A stretch of 64,000 nt of DNA, from positions 13,761 through 77,760 of the forward strand of contig DASRBO010000038.1 in the NCBI GenBank assembly GCA_035653595.1, in the 5' to 3' direction. Numbering within the stretch: position 1 is the stretch's first letter; the number at the start of each line of letters is the position of its first letter. This stretch comes from DASRBO01 sp035653595. Lineage in GTDB: Bacteria; Actinomycetota; Acidimicrobiia; Acidimicrobiales; JAJPHE01. This document shows, piece after piece, positions 37,810 to 46,640 of the stretch. The notes beneath the pieces are model-generated. The model was not told the DNA's origin. It was given only the letters and a program-made list of their open reading frames with translations, and did not search any database. Both the position numbers and the translations under genes were made by a program.

Positions 37810-40800
37810 ATGGACATCCGAATACAGCTCCTCGGCCGCCTTGCGGTCGAGGCGAACGGAAGCCGAGTCCAGTTGGGGCGCCTGAGGCAGCGCGCCCTCG
37901 TCGCCGTGCTGGCCCTGGAGGCCGGTCGCGCCGTCGACATCGATCGGCTGGTCGCATGCCTCTGGGCCGACAACCAGCCGGCATCGCCCCGGGCCTCCCT
38001 GCAGACGGCGGCGTCCTCGGTGAGGGCCGCACTGGCCCCCCTGACCGGCGGCGCCCGGGAGTCGGTCCTCGTGAGCACCGGCCACGGCTACCTGCTTGCG
38101 GTCCCTCGCGGCTGCGTCGATGCGCTGCACGCGGTCGAGACCCTGGACGAGGCCCGGCACCTCCTCGACGCCGGGCGGGCCGGGGACTCGCTGGTCAAGG
38201 CGCGCTCGGCGCTGGCGCTGTGGTCGGGCGAGGCACTGTCCGAGTTCGGCGATCTTCCCTTCGCCGTCACCGAGTCGGCCCGCTTCGCCGAGCTGAGGGT
38301 CGGAGCGGCCGAGCTGTGCGCCCAGGCCCTGCTGGCCCTCGGCCGTCCCGCCGAGGCGGCCATCGACATCGCGAGCCTCGCCGGCCTGCATCCGCTACGG
38401 GAGTCGGTGGTGGAGCTGGAGATGCTGGCCCTCTACCGCAGCGGTCGCCAGGCCGACGCCCTGCGCGCCTACCAGTCGCTCCGCCTCCGGCTGGCCGACC
38501 AGGCCGGGCTTCTCCCCTCCCGTCGCCTGCAGGCACTGGAGGCGGCGATCCTGGCCCAGGACCCCTCCCTCGAAGCCGACCACCCCGGACCGGCGAGCGC
38601 CGGTCCCGCTCCGTCCCAGCCGCCGAGCGCCGCGGGCGTACCCGCGCCGGCGGACCGACCTTTCCCTGCCGCGGCCGGGCCGCCCCCACCGGCGCTGCAG
38701 ACCAGGAGGCGGGTGGCCTTGGCCGGCCGGCGCTCGGAGCTGGCCACCCTCGAGGCGGCGTGGCAGAGAGCCAGCACCGGCCGGCGCCAGGTCGCGGGCA
38801 TCAGCGGTGAGCCGGGCATCGGGAAGACCAGGCTGGCCGGTGAGCTGGCCCAGGCGGTCGTGGCCAACGGCGGCAGCGTCATGGCCGGGCGCTGCCGGCG
38901 CCAGGCCGTGCTCCCCTACGAGCCGGTCGCCGAGGCGCTGTTGGGGTTCGCCGCCAGCCAGGGCGCCGACCGGCTGGCGAGCCACGCCGGAGGCCGCCGG
39001 TCCGAGCTCGCCCGCGTCCTGCCATCGCTCTTCCCCGACGACGGCGGATGGCCCGAGCCGGCGGCCGGGCAGGGAGAGGACCGGTTCCGGCTCTTCGAGG
39101 CGGTGTCGGCGACGCTGGCCTCGATCGCCTCCGGGGCAACGCTCGTGCTGGTGGTCGACGACGCCCACTGGGCGGACCGGTCGACCGTCCTCCTGCTCCA
39201 CCACCTGGCCTGCCACCCCGAGCCGTCTGCGCTCCTGTTGCTGCTCACCTACCGCGACGCCCCGACCGAGCTCTCCGCCGAGCTGGCCGACATGATGGCG
39301 GACCTCGACCGGCAGGGACGGCTGGAGAAGGTGACCCTGGCCGGCCTCGGCATGCGGGACATCGGCGACCTCGTCAGGTCCCAGGCGGGCCAGGAGCCGC
39401 CCAAGGAGTTCCTGCAGGCGATCGAGGCCGAGACCCGCGGCAATCCCTTCTTCGTCGAGGAGATCATCGGTCAGCTCCTCGACGGGGGGGACGACGCCCC
39501 GCCACTCGGGGACACAGCCGTGCTGGAGCGCATGGGCGCGCCGTCCGGGGTCGACAGCCTCATCCGCTCCCGCATCGCCGGCCTGAGCCCGGCGGCGGCC
39601 CGGGTGGTCGACCTGCTCAGCCTGGCCGTGGCGAGGATCGACGCCGACGCCATGTCGGCCGTCCTGGGGATCGACCGCGAGAACGTGGTCGCCGGTCTGG
39701 CCGAGGCGGGCGGTGCCAACCTCGTCGTGGCCGACGACGGGGGCAACGGGCTGGTGCTCTCACACCCGCTGGTGCGGGACACGATCGCCGCCGCCGTACC
39801 CACCCTCGAGCGGGTGCGCCTGCACGAGCGGCTGGCCCGCCACCTCGAGGAGGGGGAGGCGCCGGCGGGGGCGCTGGCCCACCACTGGTACGAGGCCCGT
39901 TCGGTGGCGGGTCCGGCCCGGGCGGCCCGGTACTGCGAGCGGGCCGGCGATGAGGCCCTGCACCAGCTCGCCTACGAGGACGCCGCCCTCCACTACCGCC
40001 GGGCCTGCGAGCTGATCGACGCTGGAGCCCCCGACCCGTCGGCCCGCGCCAGGGTCCTCGTGCACCTCGCCGACGCCCTCGCCCGGGCCGGGGAGACCGC
40101 AGGCGCCCGCCAGGTCGTGCCGGCGGCCATCGAAGCGGCGCGCGCTGTCGGGAATCCGGTCTGGGAGGCGGAAGCCGCCCTCACCCTTGCCGGGCCGGCG
40201 ACGCTGAGCCTTCCCGACCCCGAGGTGGTCATGGCGCTGGAGGCGGCCCTGGCCGCCCTCGGTGACCGCCGCCCGGGTGTGGCCGCCAGGGTGCTGGCCC
40301 GACTGGCCATGGAGCGCTGCTTCGGCGACTTCGCCTCCTCCGAGGCCCTGTCGGCCCGGGCGGTGGCGGCGGCCAGGCAGGCCGGCGATCCCCGCACCCT
40401 CATAACCGTCCTCGGCAACCGGCACTTCGTCCTCGGTCCCGACCGCCTGGTCGAACAGGAGGCCCTGGCCTCGGAGATGCTGGCGCTAGCGGTGGAGACG
40501 GGCGACCGCGAGTCTGAGGTGACGGCGCGGCACTACCACCTCCTCGACCGGCTGGCCCTGACCGACATCGGCGGCGTCGACCAGGAGCAGAGGCTGCTCG
40601 AGGCGCTGGTAGCGGAGCTCCGCCAACCCCGCTACCTCTGGCAGGTGGCGGTGTACCGGGCTATGCGGGCCCTGCTGGCTGGCCGGCTGGAGGAGGCCGA
40701 GCACCTGGCCGCCGAGGCCCTCGAGACCGGCCAGCGCTCGCAGGCCGACAACGCCCTCAACGCCTACGCCGCCCAACTCTTCGTCCTGCGCCTGCACCAG

Positions 40801-41379
40801 GGACGCCTGGCCGAGCTGGAGCCGGCCCTGTGGGACTACGCCGCCGCCTCCCCGTTCGTGCCCGCCTGGCGGGCGGCCCTGGCCCTGGCGCTGGCCCACT
40901 CGGGGCGCCACGAAGCCAGCGCCGCCATGGTGGCCGAGCTGGGGCGCGACGGCTTCAAGTCGGTGCCTCGGGACACCAACTGGCTGGTGACGCTGACTCT
41001 CCTGGGGGAGGCGGTGTCACGTTCGGGCGATGCCAGGAAGGCGGCCGACCTGCTCTCCATACTCGCCCCGGCCGCCGGCCGCAACGTGGTCGTGGGAGCC
41101 GGGTTCGCCTGCCTGGGAGCGGTGGACCGGGTCGTGGGCGAGCTGGCCGTCACCACGGGCGACTGGGAACGGGCCCAACAGGCGTTCCGCTCCGCCCGGG
41201 TCATCCATCGGCGGATGGGGGCGGCGGCGTGGCTGCAGTGGACCGAGACGGGCCTCGCCACGCTGGAGCGCCACCAGCCGGCGCACACCACTCCGCCGGC
41301 ACACACCGGTCCGACCATCGACCTCGCCGAGGTCGAGGCCGGTAGCGAGACCCCAGCACCAGGAGGACCCCGCCGATGA
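37810..41379 (+). CDS. SARP-type regulator: winged helix, BTAD, AAA ATPase and TPR-like region
   Basis: Large transcription regulator of 1189 aa. The first about 100 residues form an OmpR-like winged helix (IQLLGRLAVEANGSRVQLG, then GHGYLLAVP), 105-250 a BTAD domain with alpha-helical repeats, 300-340 leads into an ATPase with Walker A GEPGIGKT (333-340) and VVDDAHWADR, and the rest is a TPR-like helical region. Such SARP proteins activate secondary-metabolism or stress genes. There is no C-terminal LuxR helix-turn-helix, so DNA binding lies at the N-terminus. It is preceded by a proline-rich shadow that is not used. Its final ATGA overlaps the next gene, implying coupling to the papain-like enzyme. 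Confidence 0.88.
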   Translation: MDIRIQLLGRLAVEANGSRVQLGRLRQRALVAVLALEAGRAVDIDRLVACLWADNQPASPRASLQTAASSVRAALAPLTGGARESVLVSTGHGYLLAVPRGCVDALHAVETLDEARHLLDAGRAGDSLVKARSALALWSGEALSEFGDLPFAVTESARFAELRVGAAELCAQALLALGRPAEAAIDIASLAGLHPLRESVVELEMLALYRSGRQADALRAYQSLRLRLADQAGLLPSRRLQALEAAILAQDPSLEADHPGPASAGPAPSQPPSAAGVPAPADRPFPAAAGPPPPALQTRRRVALAGRRSELATLEAAWQRASTGRRQVAGISGEPGIGKTRLAGELAQAVVANGGSVMAGRCRRQAVLPYEPVAEALLGFAASQGADRLASHAGGRRSELARVLPSLFPDDGGWPEPAAGQGEDRFRLFEAVSATLASIASGATLVLVVDDAHWADRSTVLLLHHLACHPEPSALLLLLTYRDAPTELSAELADMMADLDRQGRLEKVTLAGLGMRDIGDLVRSQAGQEPPKEFLQAIEAETRGNPFFVEEIIGQLLDGGDDAPPLGDTAVLERMGAPSGVDSLIRSRIAGLSPAAARVVDLLSLAVARIDADAMSAVLGIDRENVVAGLAEAGGANLVVADDGGNGLVLSHPLVRDTIAAAVPTLERVRLHERLARHLEEGEAPAGALAHHWYEARSVAGPARAARYCERAGDEALHQLAYEDAALHYRRACELIDAGAPDPSARARVLVHLADALARAGETAGARQVVPAAIEAARAVGNPVWEAEAALTLAGPATLSLPDPEVVMALEAALAALGDRRPGVAARVLARLAMERCFGDFASSEALSARAVAAARQAGDPRTLITVLGNRHFVLGPDRLVEQEALASEMLALAVETGDRESEVTARHYHLLDRLALTDIGGVDQEQRLLEALVAELRQPRYLWQVAVYRAMRALLAGRLEEAEHLAAEALETGQRSQADNALNAYAAQLFVLRLHQGRLAELEPALWDYAAASPFVPAWRAALALALAHSGRHEASAAMVAELGRDGFKSVPRDTNWLVTLTLLGEAVSRSGDARKAADLLSILAPAAGRNVVVGAGFACLGAVDRVVGELAVTTGDWERAQQAFRSARVIHRRMGAAAWLQWTETGLATLERHQPAHTTPPAHTGPTIDLAEVEAGSETPAPGGPRR

Positions 41380-41975
41380 GCAGGCATCCCAACTTCGCCC
41401 CCGTCCGGCACCTGGGAGTGGACAGGTACCCGCCGGGCGCCGAGGCGACCGAGTGGCGGCCGGGGGACTTCCTCCTGACCCATCGTCAGGCGCTCCTGTC
41501 ACGCTTCATCCGGGTCTGCCAGCGGCGGATGCTCAGCGGCGAGGACAAGGAGTTCGCCTTCTGGAGCCACGCCGCTCTGGTGGTGTCGACCGAGGGCGAG
41601 CTCATCGAGGCGGTGCACCGCGGCGTGCAACGGGTGTCAGCGTCCGAGTACCGCGACGTCGAGTACCGGGTGGTGCACGTGGACGCCGACGACCACGACC
41701 GGGCCGAGGCGGTGGCCTTCGCCGAGTGGGCGGCGGCCAGCCACCAGCGCTTCGGTCACCTCACCATGGTGTCGATCCTCTTCACGGTGGCCACCGGCTC
41801 CCGCCTCAGCTTCGAGCTGGACGGCACCGAAATCTGCTCGGGACTGGTGGCGCGGGCGGAGGAGCGGACGGGGGCGATCTTCGACCGCGACCCCACCCAC
41901 GTGATGCCGGCCGACCTGGCCCGGTACTACGACGTGCGTCCGCCGGCGAGGCCGATGGAGCTCTCGCTGCCCTGA
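41376..41975 (+). CDS. Permuted papain-like (NlpC/P60-type) enzyme
   Basis: Protein of 199 aa with the circularly permuted papain arrangement seen in YiiX/YebB-like and lipid-modifying relatives: GDFLLTH near residue 30, the histidine in FWSHAALVV (His65), the glutamate in ELIEAVH (Glu78) and the probable nucleophile cysteine in EICSGLVA (Cys154). The fold covers peptidoglycan amidases, lipid amidases and acyltransferases, so no substrate is given. No signal peptide is evident, which makes a lipid or cytoplasmic substrate likelier than cell-wall peptide. It starts in a 4-nt ATGA overlap with the SARP regulator. Confidence 0.7.
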   Translation: MSRHPNFAPVRHLGVDRYPPGAEATEWRPGDFLLTHRQALLSRFIRVCQRRMLSGEDKEFAFWSHAALVVSTEGELIEAVHRGVQRVSASEYRDVEYRVVHVDADDHDRAEAVAFAEWAAASHQRFGHLTMVSILFTVATGSRLSFELDGTEICSGLVARAEERTGAIFDRDPTHVMPADLARYYDVRPPARPMELSLP

Positions 41976-42148
41976 TCCAGGTGGACCTTCCTGCTCCTCG
42001 CCCCGGCGTCGTCGGACAGCACCTCGGCGAACAGGGCCGCCTCCGTTACCTGCATATGTCCCCCAGGCAACGACGCCCCGGCCCGGTCGTTCGGGAGCTT
42101 GGTCACCCTGGGGAGGGCGTCGGTCGTGCCGGGGAAGGATTGGCCCCG

Positions 42149-43180
42149 ATGGCCGAACCCAGCGACGACATCCCCCTCGGCCGCCTCCGGGGCTACGTGT
42201 CGGCGGTGGTCGGCTGTGCCCCCGAGCGGATAGGGGCCGCCACCCGGTTCGAGGAGGGCAACCGCCACGCCGTCTACCAGGTGTCCTATGCGGGCGCCGA
42301 CGGCGCGTTGGAGCAGGTCGTCGTCCGGGTCTCCTACGGTCACCAGCCCCAGGATCGGGCCCAGGCCGGGCGGGAGGCGGCCGTGCTCGAAGCGGTGGCC
42401 GGCACCGCCGCCCCCCGGCTGTACGACTTCAGCCCGTCCGGCCCCTGGTTCGACACCCCGACCATGTGCATGCAGTTCGTCGACGGGCACCCGATCGAGC
42501 TGAGCTCGGCCCGACCGGACGAGATCCGGGCGCTCGGTTCCACCCTGGCCTGGGTCCACGGCCGGCCCGCGGTCGGGCTGGCCGACCGGGGCCTCGAGGC
42601 CGGGGACCTGGTGTCGTACGCCGAGGGTCGGCTCGAGTCGATCCTCCACCGCTTGGCCTGGGTGCGCGACCCGCTTCCCTCCCCGGTCCAGACCGGCCTG
42701 CGTCGGATCGCCGACTCGTTGAGGGCGGGATGGGAGCCGGCGCGACGATCCGCCGGCTTCCTGACCGGCGAGCCCCTGGTGCTGCTGCACGGAGACGTCG
42801 GTCCGGGCAACGTCCTGTGGTGCCCGGACCCGGTGCTGATCGACTGGGAGTACTCCCGCCTGGGGGACCCGGCGGACGAGATCGCCTATCTGTTCGACCA
42901 GAACGGACTCTCCGCAGACCAGCGCGAGGTGTTCTGGACCGGCTACCGGACCGGCAGCGAACAACCGGAGCTCTTCCACCACGTGGCGGCGCGGGTCGAC
43001 TGGTGGCTACCGGTCACGCTGCTGGGCTCCGCCCTGTGGTGGGTCGAGCGCTGGGTGAGGCGGATCGGGGCCGACGGAACGGGCGAGGTGGACCCCGAGG
43101 TCCCCCGATCCCCTGACTACTACCTGCAGAGGGTGCTCGAACGCCTGCACCGGGTCGAGCGGCCGCAGGCCCGACCATGA
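42149..43180 (+). CDS. APH-fold phosphotransferase/choline-kinase-like protein
   Basis: Aminoglycoside-phosphotransferase-superfamily kinase of 343 aa. The catalytic loop is LLHGDVGPGNVLW (His214, Asp216, Asn221) and the metal-binding segment is LIDWEYSRLGD (Asp232). Most relatives phosphorylate small alcohols or metabolites rather than antibiotics, so this is not evidence for resistance. GGGGAAGGA about 8 nt before the ATG supports the start. It lies 173 nt after the papain-like gene and may belong to the same transcription unit as the SARP regulator. Confidence 0.85.
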   Translation: MAEPSDDIPLGRLRGYVSAVVGCAPERIGAATRFEEGNRHAVYQVSYAGADGALEQVVVRVSYGHQPQDRAQAGREAAVLEAVAGTAAPRLYDFSPSGPWFDTPTMCMQFVDGHPIELSSARPDEIRALGSTLAWVHGRPAVGLADRGLEAGDLVSYAEGRLESILHRLAWVRDPLPSPVQTGLRRIADSLRAGWEPARRSAGFLTGEPLVLLHGDVGPGNVLWCPDPVLIDWEYSRLGDPADEIAYLFDQNGLSADQREVFWTGYRTGSEQPELFHHVAARVDWWLPVTLLGSALWWVERWVRRIGADGTGEVDPEVPRSPDYYLQRVLERLHRVERPQARP

Positions 43181-43231
43181 CGAGCACGGCGGGTCTGCGT
43201 CCGAAAGCGTGGGCTCTCCAGCACGGGGGGT

Positions 43232-43465
43232 CTACTCGATGGCGATCTCCGTGGCGTGGAAGAGGCCGGGCAGCACGCGGCCGTCGGAGAGCCGCCGCAG
43301 CTTGAAGCTCGGTCCGTCGTCATGGTCGGCGAGGGTCTCCACGATCTGGAATCCGGCCGACCAGTGCCCGTCGAAGCGGTTCCTCACGTTCACCAGGACG
43401 GGAGCCCCTCCGACCAGCATCCGCCCTCCGAGCTTGCGCTCCCCTGCGACCTCACCACGATCCAC
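43232..43465 (-). CDS. Small conserved protein, possible SH3/Tudor-like barrel
   Basis: Protein of 77 aa, convergent with the kinase gene. The segment LGGRMLVGGAPVLVNVRNR is followed by HWSAGFQIVETLAD and a C-terminal FKLRRLSDGRVLPGLF, a pattern of short beta strands typical of small SH3- or Tudor-like barrels. GGAGG sits five bases before the GTG at 43465, so the start is well supported. Function unknown. Confidence 0.55.
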   Translation of the reverse strand: MDRGEVAGERKLGGRMLVGGAPVLVNVRNRFDGHWSAGFQIVETLADHDDGPSFKLRRLSDGRVLPGLFHATEIAIE

Positions 43466-43837
43466 ACGAGCCTCCGGGATCCACGTTGGTGGCCGCCGAG
43501 GTCCGGGGCGGGTGCGGCGGTGGAGGGCCGCTCGTACCAGGCTAGACACGGGCTCCGGACGGGGCAAGGCCCATGGTGCCGGCTCCCAGTCCAAGAGTGC
43601 AGGCAGGCCCAGGTATGAGGCAGAACCAGATCGTCCACGAACCGGAGCAGGCCCATCGTCGACGAACCGGAGCAGGCCCCGGGCGCTCCGAGCCAGAACG
43701 ACTTTCTTGAGCCCATGGGCACTGGTTGGCCGGTAGGGAGTTGGGCGGGGAGTAGGTAGACTCCGCCCCACGATCCAGCCCCCACCTTCCGTCGACTCCC
43801 GTGCCCGGTTCGTGGGCGATTCAGGAGGCTGCGGAAC
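43466..43837. other. Intergenic region between the small gene and the GAF-ANTAR gene
   Basis: Region of 372 nt with no convincing gene. It holds a 25-bp tandem duplication (separate entry) and, near 43757-43762, a TAGACT hexamer that could be a -10 for the GAF-ANTAR gene. Long reading frames crossing it are interrupted or low in coding character. Confidence 0.5.
43630..43679. repeat. 25-bp tandem duplication
   Basis: Two adjacent 25-bp units (43630-43654 and 43655-43679) differ at one base. Each unit ends in the shared core CGAACCGGAGCAGGCCC. The units abut without a spacer and lie outside any supported gene. Confidence 0.8.
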
Positions 43838-44566
43838 ATGACGCGAGAGACTGAAGTGGTCCAGGCGCTCGTCGAGATGGCCGACATCCTGGTGCAGGAC
43901 TACGACGTCGTCGACCTGCTCACCGGCCTGGCCGACCGATGCGTAGACCTGCTCGGAGCGTCCGCCGCCGGCGTGATGCTGGCCTCTCCCCAGGGAGACC
44001 TCCGCCTGGTGGCCTCGTCGAGTGAGGCCATGCGCCTGCTGGAGCTCTTCGAGCTCGAGGCCCACGAGGGCCCGTGCCTTGACGCCTTCCAGACCGGGAA
44101 GCCCGTTGCCCACGAGAACCTGCAGGCCGGTCAGGGCCGCTGGCCCAGGTTCTCCACCGCGTCGCTCGAGGCCGGCTTTCAATCGGCGTCGGCCCTACCG
44201 CTGCGCGTGCGGGACACGACGATCGGGGCCATGAATCTGTTCCGGCTGAGCCAGTCACCGATGGACGCGGCCGATGTCATCCTGGCCCAGGCCTTCGCCG
44301 ACCTCGCCGCCCTCTCCATAATCCAGCACCGCGCAGCCACGGAGGCCCAGCGCCTGAACGAGCAGCTGTCCACCGCCCTAACCAGCCGCGTCGTCATCGA
44401 ACAGGCCAAGGGGGTCATCTCCGAGCGCGCCAGCATCAGCCTGTCCGAGGCATTCGGGCGGCTGCGCGCCTTCGCCCGCAGCCACAACCTCCGGCTCACC
44501 GAGGTGGCGCAGTCGGCCATCGACGGCACCCTCGATGCCACGGCATGGGAGACCGGGGCCTCCTAG
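43838..44566 (+). CDS. GAF-ANTAR RNA-binding antiterminator
   Basis: Two-domain regulator of 242 aa. The GAF domain spans about residues 15-165 (FELEAHEGPCLDAF, SASALPLRVRD, GAMNLF), and the ANTAR domain about 180-235 (VVIEQAKGVISERA, AFGRLRAFARSHN). ANTAR domains bind paired hairpins in nascent RNA to prevent termination; such GAF-ANTAR proteins are mostly actinobacterial and here probably sense a small ligand or redox state. Convergent with the histidine kinase hybrid, 9 nt away. Confidence 0.92.
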   Translation: MTRETEVVQALVEMADILVQDYDVVDLLTGLADRCVDLLGASAAGVMLASPQGDLRLVASSSEAMRLLELFELEAHEGPCLDAFQTGKPVAHENLQAGQGRWPRFSTASLEAGFQSASALPLRVRDTTIGAMNLFRLSQSPMDAADVILAQAFADLAALSIIQHRAATEAQRLNEQLSTALTSRVVIEQAKGVISERASISLSEAFGRLRAFARSHNLRLTEVAQSAIDGTLDATAWETGAS

Positions 44567-44575
44567 ACAGACCCC

Positions 44576-46237
44576 CTAGTCCAACCCCATCGCCTCCGCG
44601 GTCTGCTCGGATCGGTCGTCGGCGGGCGTGGTGGCGGGGAGGGTGATCGTGAAGCGGGCGCCGTGGGGCGCGGCCAGGTCGTATTCGATCCGGCCTCCGA
44701 TGGCTCCCACCATCTCGCGGGCCAGTGCCAGTCCCACCCCGGCCCCGGCGGTGACCCCGCCATCGCGTGAGCGGCCCCGGGTGAAGGGCATGAACAACGT
44801 GGGCACGAGGTGTTCGGGGACGCCCGGCCCGTCATCCTCGATGACCAGGACCGTCTCGCCCATCCGGTCCTCGCATCCGATGGTGACGTGGGACCCGCCG
44901 TGGCGATAGGCGTTCTTGAGGAGGTTCACGACCACCCGGGCGAGATCACGTCGATTGGCGAGGACACTGAGCGCCGCTGAGTCGGAGTGGACGGCGACGC
45001 TCCTGCCCTCAGGAGGGGGGGCGACTTCGAGGGCATCGCAGATGGCCTCGTTCAGGACCACCGGCTCGCCGTCCGGCATGACCCCGCTGTGGCTGCGGCC
45101 CAACTCGAGCAGGTCCTCGAGGATCCCGGTCAGGCTGGCGCTCTGGCGCTCCAGGGCGCTGAACGCCTCCTCGACCTCGTTGGCGGACATCCTGTGGCGG
45201 TCATGATGCAGGAGGCTGGAGAAGCCGGCGATGGCGGTCAACGGGCTGAGAAGCTCGTGCGCCACAACGGCCATCACCGTTTCCGGATCGTGGAACGATC
45301 CCACTCCGGGCCCGCTCCGCCTCGACCTGACCGGTGCGTCGGCGCCGCCGGCCGGACGCGCCTTGGCGGCGTACATGGACTGATCGGCCTTGGCCACCAC
45401 CTGCGCCGGCTCCAGGTGAGGGTCGTCCGCCAGTGCCATTCCGACGCTGAGGCTGAGGGCCTCGGGGGCGCTGTTGTCGGCGGTGCCGCCCTGCCTGATG
45501 CGGTCGGCGATCACCTCGGCCTCGCCCTCCTCGCGCAGGTCGTCGCACAGCACGGCGAACTCGTCTCCGCCGTAGCGGGCCACGACGTCGGAAGGCCGGA
45601 CCTTGGCCGAAATCCTGGCGGCCGCCGCCCGCAGGAGGCGATCGCCTGCATCATGGCCATACCGGTCGTTGGTCGCCTTCAACCCGTCGACGTCTATGAA
45701 CAGGACGGCCGCCAGGCGCTGCCGGTCGCGCCGCTGACGCTCGAGGGCGTGGCTCACGAACTCGGTGAAGGCGGCGCGGTTGTAGAGCCCGGTGAGGGGA
45801 TCGTGGGTGGCCTGGTGACCCAGGCGCTCCGCATGGGCACGGTCCTCAGTCACGTCGATGGCGGTGATCACCACTCGCCGCAGCGAGTCGCCGTCGAGGT
45901 CGGGAGCGGCGTGGACCTGAAGGGTGCGGGCCTGTAGGTCCGGGCCGGTGACGGCCCATTCGGCTCGGTGGGTGTCACCTGACTTCGACGACTCCAGAAG
46001 GGCCGCGCGCTGCGAGCCGCGATCGGATTCAGGCAACACGTCCAGCCAGGCGGTTCCCCGCCAGTCGCGATCGCCCTGCCCGGTCAGGTGCATCCAGGTC
46101 CGGTTGGCGAAAATCGCCGACCCGTCAGGGTCGGCCACGATCACCCCCACGCTCAGGAGGTCGGCGGCTTTGCGCATCGACTCCGAGGAGAGCCGGCGGC
46201 GCACGCCGTCGCGGGAGTCCTGCTCGCCGTATGCCAC
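44576..46237 (-). CDS. PAS-GGDEF-histidine kinase hybrid
   Basis: Hybrid signalling protein of 553 aa. Order: PAS (about 15-130), GGDEF (residues about 140-290; LTGLYNRAAF, VARYGGDEFAVL with the I-site RPSD five residues before), HisKA (phospho-acceptor His327 in VAHELLSP), and HATPase_c (NLLKNAYRHGG, IEDDGPGVPEHL). A diguanylate cyclase and a histidine kinase in one chain is uncommon. GTG at 46237 is preceded by ATCGGAGG at ideal spacing, so it is preferred over the ATG at 46291. No response regulator is adjacent, so the partner is unknown. Confidence 0.85.
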   Translation of the reverse strand: MAYGEQDSRDGVRRRLSSESMRKAADLLSVGVIVADPDGSAIFANRTWMHLTGQGDRDWRGTAWLDVLPESDRGSQRAALLESSKSGDTHRAEWAVTGPDLQARTLQVHAAPDLDGDSLRRVVITAIDVTEDRAHAERLGHQATHDPLTGLYNRAAFTEFVSHALERQRRDRQRLAAVLFIDVDGLKATNDRYGHDAGDRLLRAAAARISAKVRPSDVVARYGGDEFAVLCDDLREEGEAEVIADRIRQGGTADNSAPEALSLSVGMALADDPHLEPAQVVAKADQSMYAAKARPAGGADAPVRSRRSGPGVGSFHDPETVMAVVAHELLSPLTAIAGFSSLLHHDRHRMSANEVEEAFSALERQSASLTGILEDLLELGRSHSGVMPDGEPVVLNEAICDALEVAPPPEGRSVAVHSDSAALSVLANRRDLARVVVNLLKNAYRHGGSHVTIGCEDRMGETVLVIEDDGPGVPEHLVPTLFMPFTRGRSRDGGVTAGAGVGLALAREMVGAIGGRIEYDLAAPHGARFTITLPATTPADDRSEQTAEAMGLD

Positions 46238-46640
46238 AGTGGCCTCCGATCCTCGCCTCGTTCGCCGCGAAACCGGGGACTGGGGTCGCACTGGGCCGCC
46301 CTAACAGGGAGCAGCACTGCTCATACTACTCCCGCACCGGGCCGCTGCTAGAGGCAATTTTCGAGCCGTTGAAATCGGATCGGACCACCACTGGCCGTGG
46401 TCGAAATCGCCGTCCCGGGCGCGTTCGGTTGGTGTCCTCTAAAGAAGGCAACTCCGTAACGCTCAATGCCCCCAAATCCATCCCTAGGGGGGCCGGAGTT
46501 GGGTTCTGCTAATTTGGTGCTGCCTCGCCCTGTCGGCGCAGGCGGCCTGAAGTGCGATCGCAGTTGGCGACCCACGGTTCCTGCTCGAAGAGCGTGTAGC
46601 CGCAGCATCCACGGCCACGCTCGTCTCGAAAGGAAACCTG
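46238..46640. other. Intergenic region and DEAD-box leader
   Basis: Region of 403 nt with divergent promoters and no gene. TGCTAATTT (about 46507-46515) could be an extended -10 for the helicase, giving a leader of roughly 120 nt that includes the hairpin at 46590-46622. Confidence 0.5.
46590..46622 (+). promoter_or_regulatory. Leader hairpin upstream of DEAD-box helicase
   Basis: GAGCGTG (46590-46596) pairs with CACGCTC (46616-46622), and GCCG (46599-46602) with CGGC (46612-46615), leaving a 9-nt loop and a 2-nt bulge. The stem ends about 8 nt before the AAGGA ribosome-binding site of the TTG start, so it could control translation, for example with temperature. Confidence 0.5.

Noticed and set aside
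42149..43180. Aminoglycoside resistance
   Set aside because: The APH fold is shared by many metabolic kinases; no specific resistance signature seen.
43256..44182. Longer frames across the gene-free region before the GAF-ANTAR gene
   Set aside because: Low-complexity composition and no ribosome-binding site; only the 77-aa C-terminal part at 43232-43465 is credible.
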